Below are positions 27,570 through 36,747 of a stretch of 64,000 bases of DNA, piece after piece (within the stretch, counting starts at the first letter, position 1; every line of letters starts with the position of its first letter). Source of the DNA: Roseobacter sp. HKCCD6576-2. Its GTDB lineage: Bacteria; Pseudomonadota; Alphaproteobacteria; Rhodobacterales; Rhodobacteraceae. The translations under genes were made by a program, and so were the position numbers. The notes beneath the pieces were generated by a model that was not told where the DNA came from, made no database searches, and saw only the letters and a program-made list of their open reading frames with translations. The stretch covers positions 434,001 through 498,000 of the forward strand of contig NZ_WVNW01000002.1 in the NCBI RefSeq assembly GCF_013179285.1, given 5' to 3'.

Positions 27570-28556
27570 TTGACCGTTTCCCTGGCAGGCCGGGCATTGT
27601 GCCCCCCGGTAATCTTGGCCCCTTTGGCCGGGATCACAGACCTGCCGTTTCGTAATTTGGTCCAAGGTTTTGGGGCCGGGCTTGTGGTCTCGGAAATGGT
27701 CGCGAGCCAGGAGATGGTCGAGGCAAAGGCTAGCGTTCGGGCGCGGGCCGAGCTTGGCTTTGGTCAGGCCAATACCGCCGTGCAACTGGCCGGTCGTGAG
27801 GCGTTCTGGATGGCCGAGGCGGCGCGGATTGCCGAGGGGCAGGGGGCGCAGATCGTCGATATCAATATGGGATGCCCGGCCAAGAAAGTCGTGAATGGCT
27901 ATTCCGGGTCCGCATTGATGCGCGATTTGGATCATGCGGTCGGGTTGATCGAAGCGGTGGTTGGCGCCGTCGAGGTTCCGGTCACGCTCAAAACCCGCTT
28001 GGGCTGGGACGATGAGTGTCTGAACGCGCCGGAACTGGCGCGGCGCGCCGAGGCCGCTGGCATTCAGATGATCACGATCCATGGTCGCACCCGGTGCCAG
28101 TTTTACAAAGGCGAGGCAGATTGGGCCGCAATCCGCGCGGTGAAAGATGCCGTCTCGATCCCGGTGATTGCCAATGGCGACATTCTGGACAGCGCCACGG
28201 CGCGGACGGCGCTGGCGGCCTCCGGGGCCGATGGCGTGATGGTGGGCCGGGGCGCACAGGGGCGGCCCTGGCAATTGGCGCTGATTGGCGCGGAGTTGTT
28301 TGGGAACGCCGCGCCAACGATCCCGCAGGGCGCGGAGTTGGTTGATATGGTGCTGGGTCATTATGATGAGATGCTGCGGTTCTATGGCATTGATCTGGGC
28401 CTGCGCGTCGCACGAAAACATCTCGGTTGGTATATGGACGGGGTCGAGACATCGGCCCCCTTGCGCCGGTCCATCTTGACGGCGCAGGACCCACGCGATG
28501 TGATTGCGCGCTTGCCCGAGGCGATACTATCGGATCCCGCGAGGCAGGCCGCATGA
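27570..28556 (+). CDS. dusB: tRNA-dihydrouridine synthase B
   Basis: An FMN enzyme that reduces uridines in tRNA. The opening VILAPLAGITDLPFRNL, the catalytic Cys in NMGCPAKKVVNGYSGSALM and the HGRTRCQFYKGEADW block are typical. I prefer a TTG start at 27570 (328 residues) because AAGGA lies eight bases upstream and similarity starts there; the frame is open to a GTG at 27504 (350 residues). As in other alphaproteobacteria (the former nifR3), it heads the ntrBC operon, and its stop overlaps the ntrB ATG. Confidence 0.94.
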   Translation: MTVSLAGRALCPPVILAPLAGITDLPFRNLVQGFGAGLVVSEMVASQEMVEAKASVRARAELGFGQANTAVQLAGREAFWMAEAARIAEGQGAQIVDINMGCPAKKVVNGYSGSALMRDLDHAVGLIEAVVGAVEVPVTLKTRLGWDDECLNAPELARRAEAAGIQMITIHGRTRCQFYKGEADWAAIRAVKDAVSIPVIANGDILDSATARTALAASGADGVMVGRGAQGRPWQLALIGAELFGNAAPTIPQGAELVDMVLGHYDEMLRFYGIDLGLRVARKHLGWYMDGVETSAPLRRSILTAQDPRDVIARLPEAILSDPARQAA

Positions 28557-29623
28557 CCGCCTGGACCAATTCGCTTTGGGCATCCCTTCCGATCCCGGCT
28601 TTGATTTTGGACGCCGACGATCAGATCGGGGACGTGAACCCGGCCGCCGAAAGCTTTCTCAATACGTCGCGGAAGAACCTCAAGGGCCACCCGGTCTGGG
28701 ACAAGATCTTTGTCGATGCGCCTTTGGAAGACGCTTTTGCGCGGGTCCGAAGCGGCCAGGCACCGCTCTTTGTGAATACGGTCGATGTCGGAACCGGCAG
28801 CAAGAAGCCAGTCAATTGCGACGTGCAAATCGCGCCTCTGGTTGACCGTCCAGACCATGTGCTGGTGCTTTTGGAGAGCCGCGAACTGGCGGGGCGGCTT
28901 GACCGCGCGATGTCGTCGAAATCCGCGGCGAAATCGGCGATCGGCATGGCCGAAATGCTGGCCCATGAGATCAAGAACCCGCTGGCCGGGATCACCGGGG
29001 CCGCACAACTGATCTCGATGCACACGACCGGTGAAGACCGGGAATTGACCGATCTGATCGTGGCCGAGACGCGGCGTATCTTGAAACTGCTTGACCAGGT
29101 GGAGGAGTTCGGCAATCTCAGCCCACCCAACCGCAGGCCCGTGAATATCCATGATGTGCTCGACCGGGCGCGCAAATCGGCAATGGTTGGGTTCGCGGCG
29201 CATATGACGCTGGAAGATGAGTATGATCCGTCGCTGCCTCCGGCCTGGGCGGACCCGGACCAACTTCAGCAAGTCTTTCAGAACCTCCTTAAAAACGCGG
29301 CGCAAGCGTGCAAGTCTGGCGGCACGCTGAAACTGCGCAGCTTTTATGAACTGAGCCTGAAGGTTCGGCGCAAGGATGGCTCTGGCGGGGCCGTGCCTTT
29401 GCAAGTTGAGATTATCGATGACGGCCCAGGCATTCCGGAGGCCGTCGCCGCCGATATCTTTGAGCCGTTCGTATCGGGCCGAGAAAACGGCACCGGGCTT
29501 GGCCTCGCTCTGGTCTCTAAAATCATTGCCGATCACGATGGTTGGATCGCGGTTGAGTCGGTTCCCGGCCGCACCGTGTTTCGCGTGTCCCTTCCCATTG
29601 CGCCGAAAGACAGCGCCCCATGA
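28553..29623 (+). CDS. ntrB: Nitrogen regulation sensor kinase NtrB
   Basis: A 356-residue cytosolic histidine kinase/phosphatase that relays nitrogen status from PII to NtrC. A PAS-like domain occupies about residues 10-120. The phospho-acceptor His is in AEMLAHEIKNPLAGITGAAQL (about 137-157). The ATPase domain shows FQNLLKNAAQAC, DDGPGIPE and GTGLGLALVSKI. The ATG at 28553 overlaps the dusB stop (ATGA). The gap to ntrC is 21 bases. Confidence 0.95.
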   Translation: MTAWTNSLWASLPIPALILDADDQIGDVNPAAESFLNTSRKNLKGHPVWDKIFVDAPLEDAFARVRSGQAPLFVNTVDVGTGSKKPVNCDVQIAPLVDRPDHVLVLLESRELAGRLDRAMSSKSAAKSAIGMAEMLAHEIKNPLAGITGAAQLISMHTTGEDRELTDLIVAETRRILKLLDQVEEFGNLSPPNRRPVNIHDVLDRARKSAMVGFAAHMTLEDEYDPSLPPAWADPDQLQQVFQNLLKNAAQACKSGGTLKLRSFYELSLKVRRKDGSGGAVPLQVEIIDDGPGIPEAVAADIFEPFVSGRENGTGLGLALVSKIIADHDGWIAVESVPGRTVFRVSLPIAPKDSAP

Positions 29624-29644
29624 CCCCTGCAGGAGAGTAACGAA

Positions 29645-31015
29645 ATGGACGGCACCGTTCTTGTCGCCGATGATGATCGCACCATCCGCACCGTGTTGAC
29701 GCAGGCGTTGACCCGCGCCGGGTGCAAGGTCCATGCGACGTCCAGCTTGATGACGCTCATGCGGTGGGTCGACGAGGGCAAAGGCGATCTGGTGATCTCG
29801 GATGTGATGATGCCCGATGGTAATGGGCTGGACACACTGCCGCAGATCACCGAGCAGCGGCCGGGCCTGCCGGTGATCATCATCTCGGCGCAGAACACAA
29901 TCATGACCGCGATCCAGGCGACCGAAGCCGAAGCCTATGATTATCTGCCGAAACCCTTCGATTTGCCGGATCTGATGAAACGCGCGGCGCGTGCGCTGGA
30001 TCAGAAGCGCCGCGCGCCCGCGGCAAAGCCAACCGAAGCGCCAACCGGCGGGCAAGACGACTTGCCTTTGGTCGGGCGGACGGCGGTGATGCAGGCGCTT
30101 TATCGGCTGGTCGCGCGGGTGATGAACACCGAACTGCCGGTCTTGATCACCGGCGAAAGCGGCACGGGCAAAAGCCTGATTGCCCGCGCGATCCATGATT
30201 TCTCGGACCGGCGAACCCTACCATTTGTCGTCGCCGCGGCGGCGGATCTGGACGGCATAGATGGCCCGTCATCTATCTTGGCCAGGGCGCGCGGCGGGTC
30301 GATCTTGTTCGATGAAGTCGGCGATCTTAACGAAGAGGCGCAGGCCAAGATCGTGCGCATGCTGGACGCGATGGGCGATGGCGCGCCGCGGGTGATGGCC
30401 ACAAGCCAAAAAGACCTGATGGAGAAGATGGAGAGCGGCGCGTTTCGCCAAGATCTGTTCTATCGCCTCGGCGGCGTCACGATCACGGTGCCCAGTTTGC
30501 GCGAGCGGGTGGAGGACATTCCGCTTCTGGTCACGCATTTCCTTGCCCGTGCGGAACGAGAGGGCGGGCCGATCCGTCGCCTGGCCCCGGATGCGGTGGA
30601 TTTGGTGCGCGCCTATTCCTGGCCCGGAAATGTACGGCAGCTTGAAAACTGCATTCTCCGGTTGACGATCACGAGCCAGGTCGAAGAGATCACCAAGGCC
30701 GAGGTTGAGGCGGTTTTGGGCAACCAGCCCGCCATTGAGCCGCTCATGGGTGGTGGCGAGGGTGACAAGCTCTCAGCCTCGGTCGCCAAACATTTGCGGC
30801 GCTATTTCGATCTGCATGGCGGGGTCCTGCCACCGCCGGGTCTCTACACCCGGATTTTGCGCGAGGTTGAAGCGCCGCTGATCGAGATTGCGTTGGAGGC
30901 GACCGGCGGAAATCAGGCGAAATGCGCCGATCTTCTCGGCATCAATCGCAATACGCTCAGAAAGAAGATCACCGACCTGGATATTCGCGTGACACGCCGC
31001 CGCAAGTTGATGTAA
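29645..31015 (+). CDS. ntrC: Nitrogen response regulator NtrC, lacking the sigma-54 loop
   Basis: A 456-residue regulator: receiver domain (about 1-120, phospho-Asp in [11 protein letters not shown]), AAA+ domain (about 140-370) with Walker A GESGTGKS near 168-177 and Walker [10 protein letters not shown] near 220, and a C-terminal Fis-type helix-turn-helix ([21 protein letters not shown]). The GAFTGA loop that contacts sigma-54 is missing: the Walker A to B distance is about 20 residues shorter than in enteric NtrC. This matches Rhodobacter NtrC, known to activate sigma-70 RNA polymerase. It likely controls nitrogen assimilation genes. Confidence 0.95.
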   Translation: MDGTVLVADDDRTIRTVLTQALTRAGCKVHATSSLMTLMRWVDEGKGDLVISDVMMPDGNGLDTLPQITEQRPGLPVIIISAQNTIMTAIQATEAEAYDYLPKPFDLPDLMKRAARALDQKRRAPAAKPTEAPTGGQDDLPLVGRTAVMQALYRLVARVMNTELPVLITGESGTGKSLIARAIHDFSDRRTLPFVVAAAADLDGIDGPSSILARARGGSILFDEVGDLNEEAQAKIVRMLDAMGDGAPRVMATSQKDLMEKMESGAFRQDLFYRLGGVTITVPSLRERVEDIPLLVTHFLARAEREGGPIRRLAPDAVDLVRAYSWPGNVRQLENCILRLTITSQVEEITKAEVEAVLGNQPAIEPLMGGGEGDKLSASVAKHLRRYFDLHGGVLPPPGLYTRILREVEAPLIEIALEATGGNQAKCADLLGINRNTLRKKITDLDIRVTRRRKLM

Positions 31016-31117
31016 AACCGCAACAGTGCCGTGGCGAAAGGGAAACATCCGCGCCCGGGATTTCAAGGTTTAGCGGCGGGGCGATGTTTTGGCCCCAGAT
31101 AAAGGGGGGCTTGAGCG

Positions 31118-33367
31118 GTGCGGTTACCCGCGAATGGGGCGGCAAAATCCCCCATCACCAGGCTGTTAGACCTGCGCCAGCGCCGTCGGCTGCGCAGTGC
31201 GGGTACGCTTGGGTTGGTGATTTTGGGGCCCGTTCTGGCGCTCGCCACCTTCCTGGTTTTGGGCCCGTTGGGCGAGGTGGCCGATTCCCCCGCGCTACGC
31301 CTGATCCTTCTGGCCAATATGGTCTATATCTTGGTCGTCGCGGCGCTTGTCTCGCGCCAGGTCGCCCGGATGGTGGCTGCGCGCCGGGCGCGTTCTGCCG
31401 GGTCGCGGCTGCATTTGCGGCTGACCGGTGTTTTTGCGCTGGTGGCCTTATCGCCGACAATCCTGGTCGCGGTTTTCGCAACGATCACGGTGAATATGGG
31501 GTTGGAAGGGTGGTTCTCGGAGCGCGTGTCCTCCGCCCTTGGCAATTCTGTCGATGCGGCCGAAGCGTATCAGCAGGAACATCGGGATGACCTGGCCGCC
31601 GATGCGGTCGCGCTGGCCGCGTATCTGAACCTGAACCGGCAGGCGACGCCGTTCATGTCGGATGGCACATTGGGTCAATTTCTGCGTCAGGGGCAATCGC
31701 GCATCCAGCGCGGGCTGCGCGAGGCCTTCGTTGTCGATGGCGGCGGTGAGTTACGGGTCCGCGGCGAGCGGAGTTACCTGTTCGATTTCGAGCAGCCGAA
31801 CCCGGACGATCTGGCCCGCGCCGCGGAAGGAGAGCTCGTCATCATCGAAGACCGAACCGTCAATGAATTTCGCGCACTTCTGCGACTCACCGCGTTTGTC
31901 GATCGCTACCTCTATGTGAGCCGTGAGGTCGACGGGCAGATCATTTCGCTTCTCGATGATACGCAACAGACCGTGCAGCTTTATCGCCAGTTGGAAAGCG
32001 AGCGGGGCCGGGTCCTGTTCGGATTTGGCCTGCTATATCTGGGCTTTGCGTTGATTATCATTCTTGCGGCAATCTGGCTTGGGCTGTGGTTCGCCGAGCG
32101 GTTATCGCGCCCCGTCGGGCGGCTTGCCAGCGCCGCGCAACGGGTTGGGCAGGGGGATTTGGATGTCCGCGTGGTTGAGGAACGCGGCGACGATGAGATC
32201 GCGATGTTAGGGCGACTGTTCAACCAGATGACCCGGCAGCTCAAGGGACAGCGCGATACGCTGGTTGAGCAGAACAGCGCGACCGAGGAAAGCCGCCGGT
32301 TGTTTGATAGCGTGCTGTCATCGGTCACCGCGGGTGTGATCGGGCTTGACGCGCAAGGCCGGGTTGATTTCATGAATCGCTCGGCCCTGCGGCTCTTGGA
32401 CATGGTGGAACAACGCGATCACGGGCTGACCCTGTCCATCGCGGTGCCGGAATTTGCTGATCTGTTACGCCGACTACAAGACCGAGGTGGGGAGGCAATC
32501 CAAGAAGAAATCAAACTGGCCCGAGGCGGCAAACTTGAGAGCTTACTGGTCAGAATGGCGACGCGGCGCAACACCGACGGCGCGCTGGAAGGCTATGTGG
32601 TGGCCTTTGATGATGTGACCGATCTGGTCAGCGCGCAAAGGATGGCCGCATGGGGCGATGTTGCGCGACGGATCGCGCATGAGATAAAAAACCCGCTGAC
32701 TCCGATACAGCTTTCGGCAGAACGCGTACGGCGGAAGTTCGGCCCAAAACTGGGGGAGGATGCCGGTGATCTTGAGCAATATACAGACGTGATTATTCGC
32801 CAGACCAATGACTTACGGCGCATTGTTGATGAATTCTCCAAATTCGCCCGCATGCCGGAGCCGGAAACCCGCACCGAAGATGTCGCCAAACTGCTGCGCG
32901 ACGCCGTGACCTTGCAGAAAGCCGGTCAGCCCAATGTACGGTTTGAGGTCGAGATTCCGGAAGGAGCTTTCGTTGCGGAAGTCGATGCGACGATGATGGG
33001 TCAGGCCTTCACAAATTTAATGAAGAATGGCGGAGAAGCCACGGAAACATTTATAGAAAAAGGTGCGCCCAAGGACTATCAACCGCGTTTGCGTGTGACA
33101 CTGTCCGCCACCGAAGAAGAGCTGATGATAACCATCAGCGATAACGGCGTCGGCTTGCCACCGGACCGGGCAAAACTGTTCGAGCCTTATGTCACAACAC
33201 GCGACAAGGGCACCGGGCTCGGCCTGCCAATAGTGAAAAAGATTGTCGAAGAGCATCGCGGCGTTTTGGAGCTGCTGGACGCGGAACCCTTTGCCGAGGG
33301 CGCCCATCGTGGCGCTATGGCGAAGATCGTCCTGCCGCGTCATTTGGATAAAGAGGAAGAGAAATAA
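31118..33367 (+). CDS. ntrY: Nitrogen regulation sensor kinase NtrY
   Basis: A 749-residue membrane sensor. The N-terminus has membrane segments near residues 28-52, 58-80 and 98-125 and a further one near 300-325. A HAMP linker (SRPVGRLASAAQRVGQGDLDV), a PAS region and the kinase core follow. The phospho-His lies in DVARRIAHEIKNPLTPIQLSAERVRRKFG, and the ATPase boxes are DNGVGLPPD and GTGLGLPIVKK. The GTG start at 31118 is supported by AAAGGGGGG upstream. It pairs with NtrX through a TAATG overlap. Homologues connect nitrogen, redox and envelope control. Confidence 0.94.
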   Translation: MRLPANGAAKSPITRLLDLRQRRRLRSAGTLGLVILGPVLALATFLVLGPLGEVADSPALRLILLANMVYILVVAALVSRQVARMVAARRARSAGSRLHLRLTGVFALVALSPTILVAVFATITVNMGLEGWFSERVSSALGNSVDAAEAYQQEHRDDLAADAVALAAYLNLNRQATPFMSDGTLGQFLRQGQSRIQRGLREAFVVDGGGELRVRGERSYLFDFEQPNPDDLARAAEGELVIIEDRTVNEFRALLRLTAFVDRYLYVSREVDGQIISLLDDTQQTVQLYRQLESERGRVLFGFGLLYLGFALIIILAAIWLGLWFAERLSRPVGRLASAAQRVGQGDLDVRVVEERGDDEIAMLGRLFNQMTRQLKGQRDTLVEQNSATEESRRLFDSVLSSVTAGVIGLDAQGRVDFMNRSALRLLDMVEQRDHGLTLSIAVPEFADLLRRLQDRGGEAIQEEIKLARGGKLESLLVRMATRRNTDGALEGYVVAFDDVTDLVSAQRMAAWGDVARRIAHEIKNPLTPIQLSAERVRRKFGPKLGEDAGDLEQYTDVIIRQTNDLRRIVDEFSKFARMPEPETRTEDVAKLLRDAVTLQKAGQPNVRFEVEIPEGAFVAEVDATMMGQAFTNLMKNGGEATETFIEKGAPKDYQPRLRVTLSATEEELMITISDNGVGLPPDRAKLFEPYVTTRDKGTGLGLPIVKKIVEEHRGVLELLDAEPFAEGAHRGAMAKIVLPRHLDKEEEK

Positions 33368-34764
33368 TGTCTGATATTCTGGTTGTCGATGACGAGCGCG
33401 ATATCCGCGAGTTGATCTGCGATATTCTCGAAGACGAAGGGTATTCCACCCGGATGGCCGCCAATTCCGATGAGTGTATGGCGGAGTTGAATGGCGAGCC
33501 CCCCGGCCTGATGGTGCTCGATATCTGGCTGAAAGACAGCAACATGGATGGGATCGACATTCTCAAACATGTGAAACGTGATAACCCAGATGTGCCGGTG
33601 GTGATCATTTCGGGCCATGGCAATATCGAGATCGCCGTCGCGGCAATCAAACAGGGCGCGTATGATTTCATCGAAAAGCCCTTCAATATCGACCAATTGA
33701 TGGTCGTGATCCGCCGGGCGATGGAGACCTCGCGGCTGCGGCGGGAAAACTCCGCCTTGCGTCGTCAGGATGGCAAAGCGGCCGAGATGATCGGGCAGGG
33801 CGCGGCGTTCAAAGCTCTCAAAGGTCAGCTTGATAAGGTCACCAAATCCAACGGTCGGGTGATGTTGGCCGGGCCAGCGGGCGCGGGCAAAGAAGTGGCC
33901 GCGCGCTATATCCACAGCGAGTCGAACCGGGCCGATGCGCCCTTCGTCACGGTCAGTTCCGCCTCGATCCAGCCGGACCATATGGAAGAAGTCTTGTTTG
34001 GCCGCGAATCCGGTGAGCGCGGGGTGGAGCAGGGCTTGTTGGAACAGGCCCATGGCGGGGTGATCTATTTCGATGAAGTCGCCGATATGCCGCTTGGGAC
34101 GCAGTCAAAAATCCTGCGCGTCTTGGTCGATCAAAGCTTCACCCGTGTCGGCGGTACCGCCAAAGTGCGTGTCGATCTGCGGGTGATTTCCTCAACAACC
34201 CGGGATCTGCAGAATGAGATCGATGCCGGCAATTTCCGAGAAGAGCTTTATCACCGGCTAAACGTGGTGCCAATCGACGTGCCGAGCTTGGAAGACCGGC
34301 GCGAGGATATCCCCTTGTTGGCAGAGTATTTTATAGCTCAGTTCAATGCGGATCAGGGGCTGCCGCTCCGCGATTTGGGCGAGGATGCGGAAGCGATGCT
34401 GCAAACCATGCGCTGGCCCGGCAATGTGCGGCAGTTGAAAAACGTCATCGAGCGGGTGCTGATCCTTGGCGATGGCACGGGACCGATAGAGGCGCGCGAT
34501 CTGCCGGGGCAGGGCGACGGGCCGACTGAAGAAGAGGATATCGCACTGTCGGCCGGGCTGACGACCTTGCCGCTCCGCGAAGCGCGCGAGTTGTTTGAAC
34601 GGCACTACCTGATGGCGCAGATCAATCGGTTTGGTGGCAATATCTCTCGCACGGCCAGCTTCGTCGGCATGGAGCGGAGCGCACTGCACCGGAAACTGAA
34701 ATCGCTTGGCGTCGTGACGACCAACAAGTCGGGTGCGCGGGTCGCCCAAGTTGAAGAAAGCTAG
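33367..34764 (+). CDS. ntrX: Response regulator NtrX, lacking GAFTGA
   Basis: A 465-residue regulator with receiver domain (VVDDERDIRELICDILEDEGY and phospho-Asp in MVLDIWLKDSNMDG), AAA+ domain (Walker A-like GPAGAGKE, Walker B VIYFDEVAD) and Fis-type helix-turn-helix (GGNISRTASFVGMERSALHRKLKSL). The loop where sigma-54 activators have GAFTGA reads LFGRESGERGVEQGLLEQAHGG, so direct sigma-54 activation is unlikely. Its ATG overlaps the ntrY stop. The 3' end overlaps the convergent lipoprotein gene by four bases. Confidence 0.94.
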   Translation: MSDILVVDDERDIRELICDILEDEGYSTRMAANSDECMAELNGEPPGLMVLDIWLKDSNMDGIDILKHVKRDNPDVPVVIISGHGNIEIAVAAIKQGAYDFIEKPFNIDQLMVVIRRAMETSRLRRENSALRRQDGKAAEMIGQGAAFKALKGQLDKVTKSNGRVMLAGPAGAGKEVAARYIHSESNRADAPFVTVSSASIQPDHMEEVLFGRESGERGVEQGLLEQAHGGVIYFDEVADMPLGTQSKILRVLVDQSFTRVGGTAKVRVDLRVISSTTRDLQNEIDAGNFREELYHRLNVVPIDVPSLEDRREDIPLLAEYFIAQFNADQGLPLRDLGEDAEAMLQTMRWPGNVRQLKNVIERVLILGDGTGPIEARDLPGQGDGPTEEEDIALSAGLTTLPLREARELFERHYLMAQINRFGGNISRTASFVGMERSALHRKLKSLGVVTTNKSGARVAQVEES

Positions 34765-35216
34765 CTCGGGTTCAGCACCAAGGCGCCGATGCCCTGCCGG
34801 TTGACCACACAGGTCTCGGAGGTCAGCGTCGGCATCACCGTGGACGCGGCCACCGGACCATCGAGGTTGCACACTGGCAGCGACAGAAGCGTATAGCCCC
34901 GCCCGCCCATGCAGCCGACCACAGCACGCGCGCGCGGGTTGCGGTTCAGGTCGACCGTATAGGTTTCACCACCGGTCCAATATCCCGGCTCCAAAACGCA
35001 GTTTCCATTGCTGTCGCACACCTGGCGACCGGGGTGAAATACCCGGGGCGTGCGCCGGATGTCGCGCAAAACAGGATAGTCCTGCATCGCTTGGCGTTCG
35101 CAAATCGCAATGTCGCGGTCTCGCGTGGCGATGCTGACCCCTTCGGCATAATAGGTGTCGATTGCGAAGCAGCCTGAGAGCGCCAAGACCATACCAAAGC
35201 CAATCGCCAAACGCAT
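34761..35216 (-). CDS. Small predicted lipoprotein of unknown function
   Basis: I do not recognise this 151-residue protein. The N-terminus is a lipoprotein signal peptide with lipobox LALSGC (Cys at about 16). The mature part contains five further Cys residues, a GYTLLSLPVC segment and a Tyr/Gly-rich middle (VLEPGYWTGGETYTVD), suggesting disulfides in the periplasm or outer membrane. The ATG at 35216 follows GGGGTG; the TTG at 35234 is less likely. It converges with ntrX. Confidence 0.65.
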   Translation of the reverse strand: MRLAIGFGMVLALSGCFAIDTYYAEGVSIATRDRDIAICERQAMQDYPVLRDIRRTPRVFHPGRQVCDSNGNCVLEPGYWTGGETYTVDLNRNPRARAVVGCMGGRGYTLLSLPVCNLDGPVAASTVMPTLTSETCVVNRQGIGALVLNPS

Positions 35217-35366
35217 CTTGTCACCCCGTTTCAAATGATACGCGAAGTCTATGCCCTGCCATGCATGTTATTCAATGACCGGCCCCTTACGCAGGCATCA
35301 ATTGACGCCGCGCGCCCGGCATGCCATGCAGAGCGTCTCTGATCGGACCCTCAAAGGCAAAGGCAC

Positions 35367-36743
35367 ATGAAGGTCATCATTTGCGGCGCGGGCCAAGTTG
35401 GCTGGCAAATCGCGCGCCATCTTTCCGGCGAAAACAACGATGTGACGGTGGTTGATAACAACCCCGATCTGGTGCGCCGCGCGACGGACACGCTCGATGT
35501 GCAGGGGTTGACCGGCCATGCGTCTTATCCCGATGTGCTGGACCGGGCGGGCGCGCGCGACGCTGATATGATCATCGCGGCGACCTTCTCGGACGAGGTG
35601 AACATGGTCACCTGTCAGGTGGCGCATTCGGTGTTTTCGGTGCCCCGCAAGATCGCGCGCTTGAGGGCGCAGAGCTATCTGAACGCAATCTACTCAGATT
35701 TGTATCGCCGCGATCACTTGCCAATCGATGTGGTGATCAGCCCCGAGAAAGAGGTCGCTGAGGCGGCGCTTCGTCGGCTGGCCTCGCCCGCCACCTTTGA
35801 CACTGAGAGTTTTTTGGGCGGTGACGCGCAGATGTTGGGCATTCAGCTTGATGAAGACTGCCCGGTGCTGAACACGCCGCTGCGGCAACTCTCGGAGCTG
35901 TTCTCGACGCTGCGCGCGATTGTGGTGGGCATCCGCCGAGAGGGCGCGCTGTTCTCGCCGGAGCCCGGCGATCAGCTTTATGCGGGCGACCAGATCTATG
36001 TCTTCACCCATGCGATGGACAGCGATCGGACGCTGGAGATTTTCGGCAAAGAGGCCAAACGCCAGGAGCGGGTGGTGATCATCGGCGGCGGTAATGTCGG
36101 CCTGGCCGTGGCGCAGAAATTAGAACGCGGCGCCAATCGTGTGCGCACCAAAATGGTCGAGATGAGCCGAGCCAATGCCGAACGGGCCGCGGATGCGCTG
36201 GAGCGGACGATTGTGCTGCATGGCGATGGTCTCGACATGGATATCCTGCAAGAGGCGGGCGTCGACCGCGCCGACACGGTGCTCTGCGTCACGGATGATG
36301 ACAAAACCAACCTTCTTGCTTCGGTCCGCGCGAAGACCGCGGGTGCGCGTGTGGCTGTGGCACTGGTCAATGACCCGACGCTGGTACCGCTGATGAGTCC
36401 GCTTGGCATCGATGCCTATGTGAACCCGCGCAGCACAACGGTCAGCTCTATCCTGCGCCATATCCGTCATGGCCGGGTGCGCGGTGTTTATTCCATCGGC
36501 GATGCCGAGGCCGAGGTGATCGAGGCGCAGGTACTGTCGACCTCGCCCATCGCGGGCAAGACGGTGCGGGATATCGATTTCCCGGAAGGCGTTTTGATCG
36601 GCGCTGTGCAAAAGGGCGGTAAGGTCGTGCGGCCATCCGGCTCGACCAAGATCGAAGAGGGCGACGCCATCGCGATCTTTGCGATGGCCGATGACGTACC
36701 GGGCGTGGAAACGCTTCTGCAAGTTTCTATCGATTTCTTCTGA
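35367..36743 (+). CDS. trkA: Trk potassium uptake regulatory protein TrkA
   Basis: A 458-residue peripheral protein with two RCK units. Each has an NAD-binding motif (MKVIICGAGQVGWQIARHL at the start, VVIIGGGNVGLAVAQKLE near 233-250) and a C-terminal TrkA-C domain (VVISPEKEVAEAALRRL and AYVNPRSTTVSSILRHIRHGRVRGVYSIG). It gates the TrkH/TrkG potassium channel. Following ntrX and preceding trkH and hfq is the usual alphaproteobacterial order. The gap to trkH is four bases. Confidence 0.96.
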   Translation: MKVIICGAGQVGWQIARHLSGENNDVTVVDNNPDLVRRATDTLDVQGLTGHASYPDVLDRAGARDADMIIAATFSDEVNMVTCQVAHSVFSVPRKIARLRAQSYLNAIYSDLYRRDHLPIDVVISPEKEVAEAALRRLASPATFDTESFLGGDAQMLGIQLDEDCPVLNTPLRQLSELFSTLRAIVVGIRREGALFSPEPGDQLYAGDQIYVFTHAMDSDRTLEIFGKEAKRQERVVIIGGGNVGLAVAQKLERGANRVRTKMVEMSRANAERAADALERTIVLHGDGLDMDILQEAGVDRADTVLCVTDDDKTNLLASVRAKTAGARVAVALVNDPTLVPLMSPLGIDAYVNPRSTTVSSILRHIRHGRVRGVYSIGDAEAEVIEAQVLSTSPIAGKTVRDIDFPEGVLIGAVQKGGKVVRPSGSTKIEEGDAIAIFAMADDVPGVETLLQVSIDFF

Positions 36744-36747
36744 CGCG

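Noticed and set aside
28382-30196. 604-codon open frame on the minus strand over dusB-ntrB-ntrC
   Set aside because: Antisense to three well-recognised genes, with low-complexity basic composition typical of shadows in GC-rich DNA.
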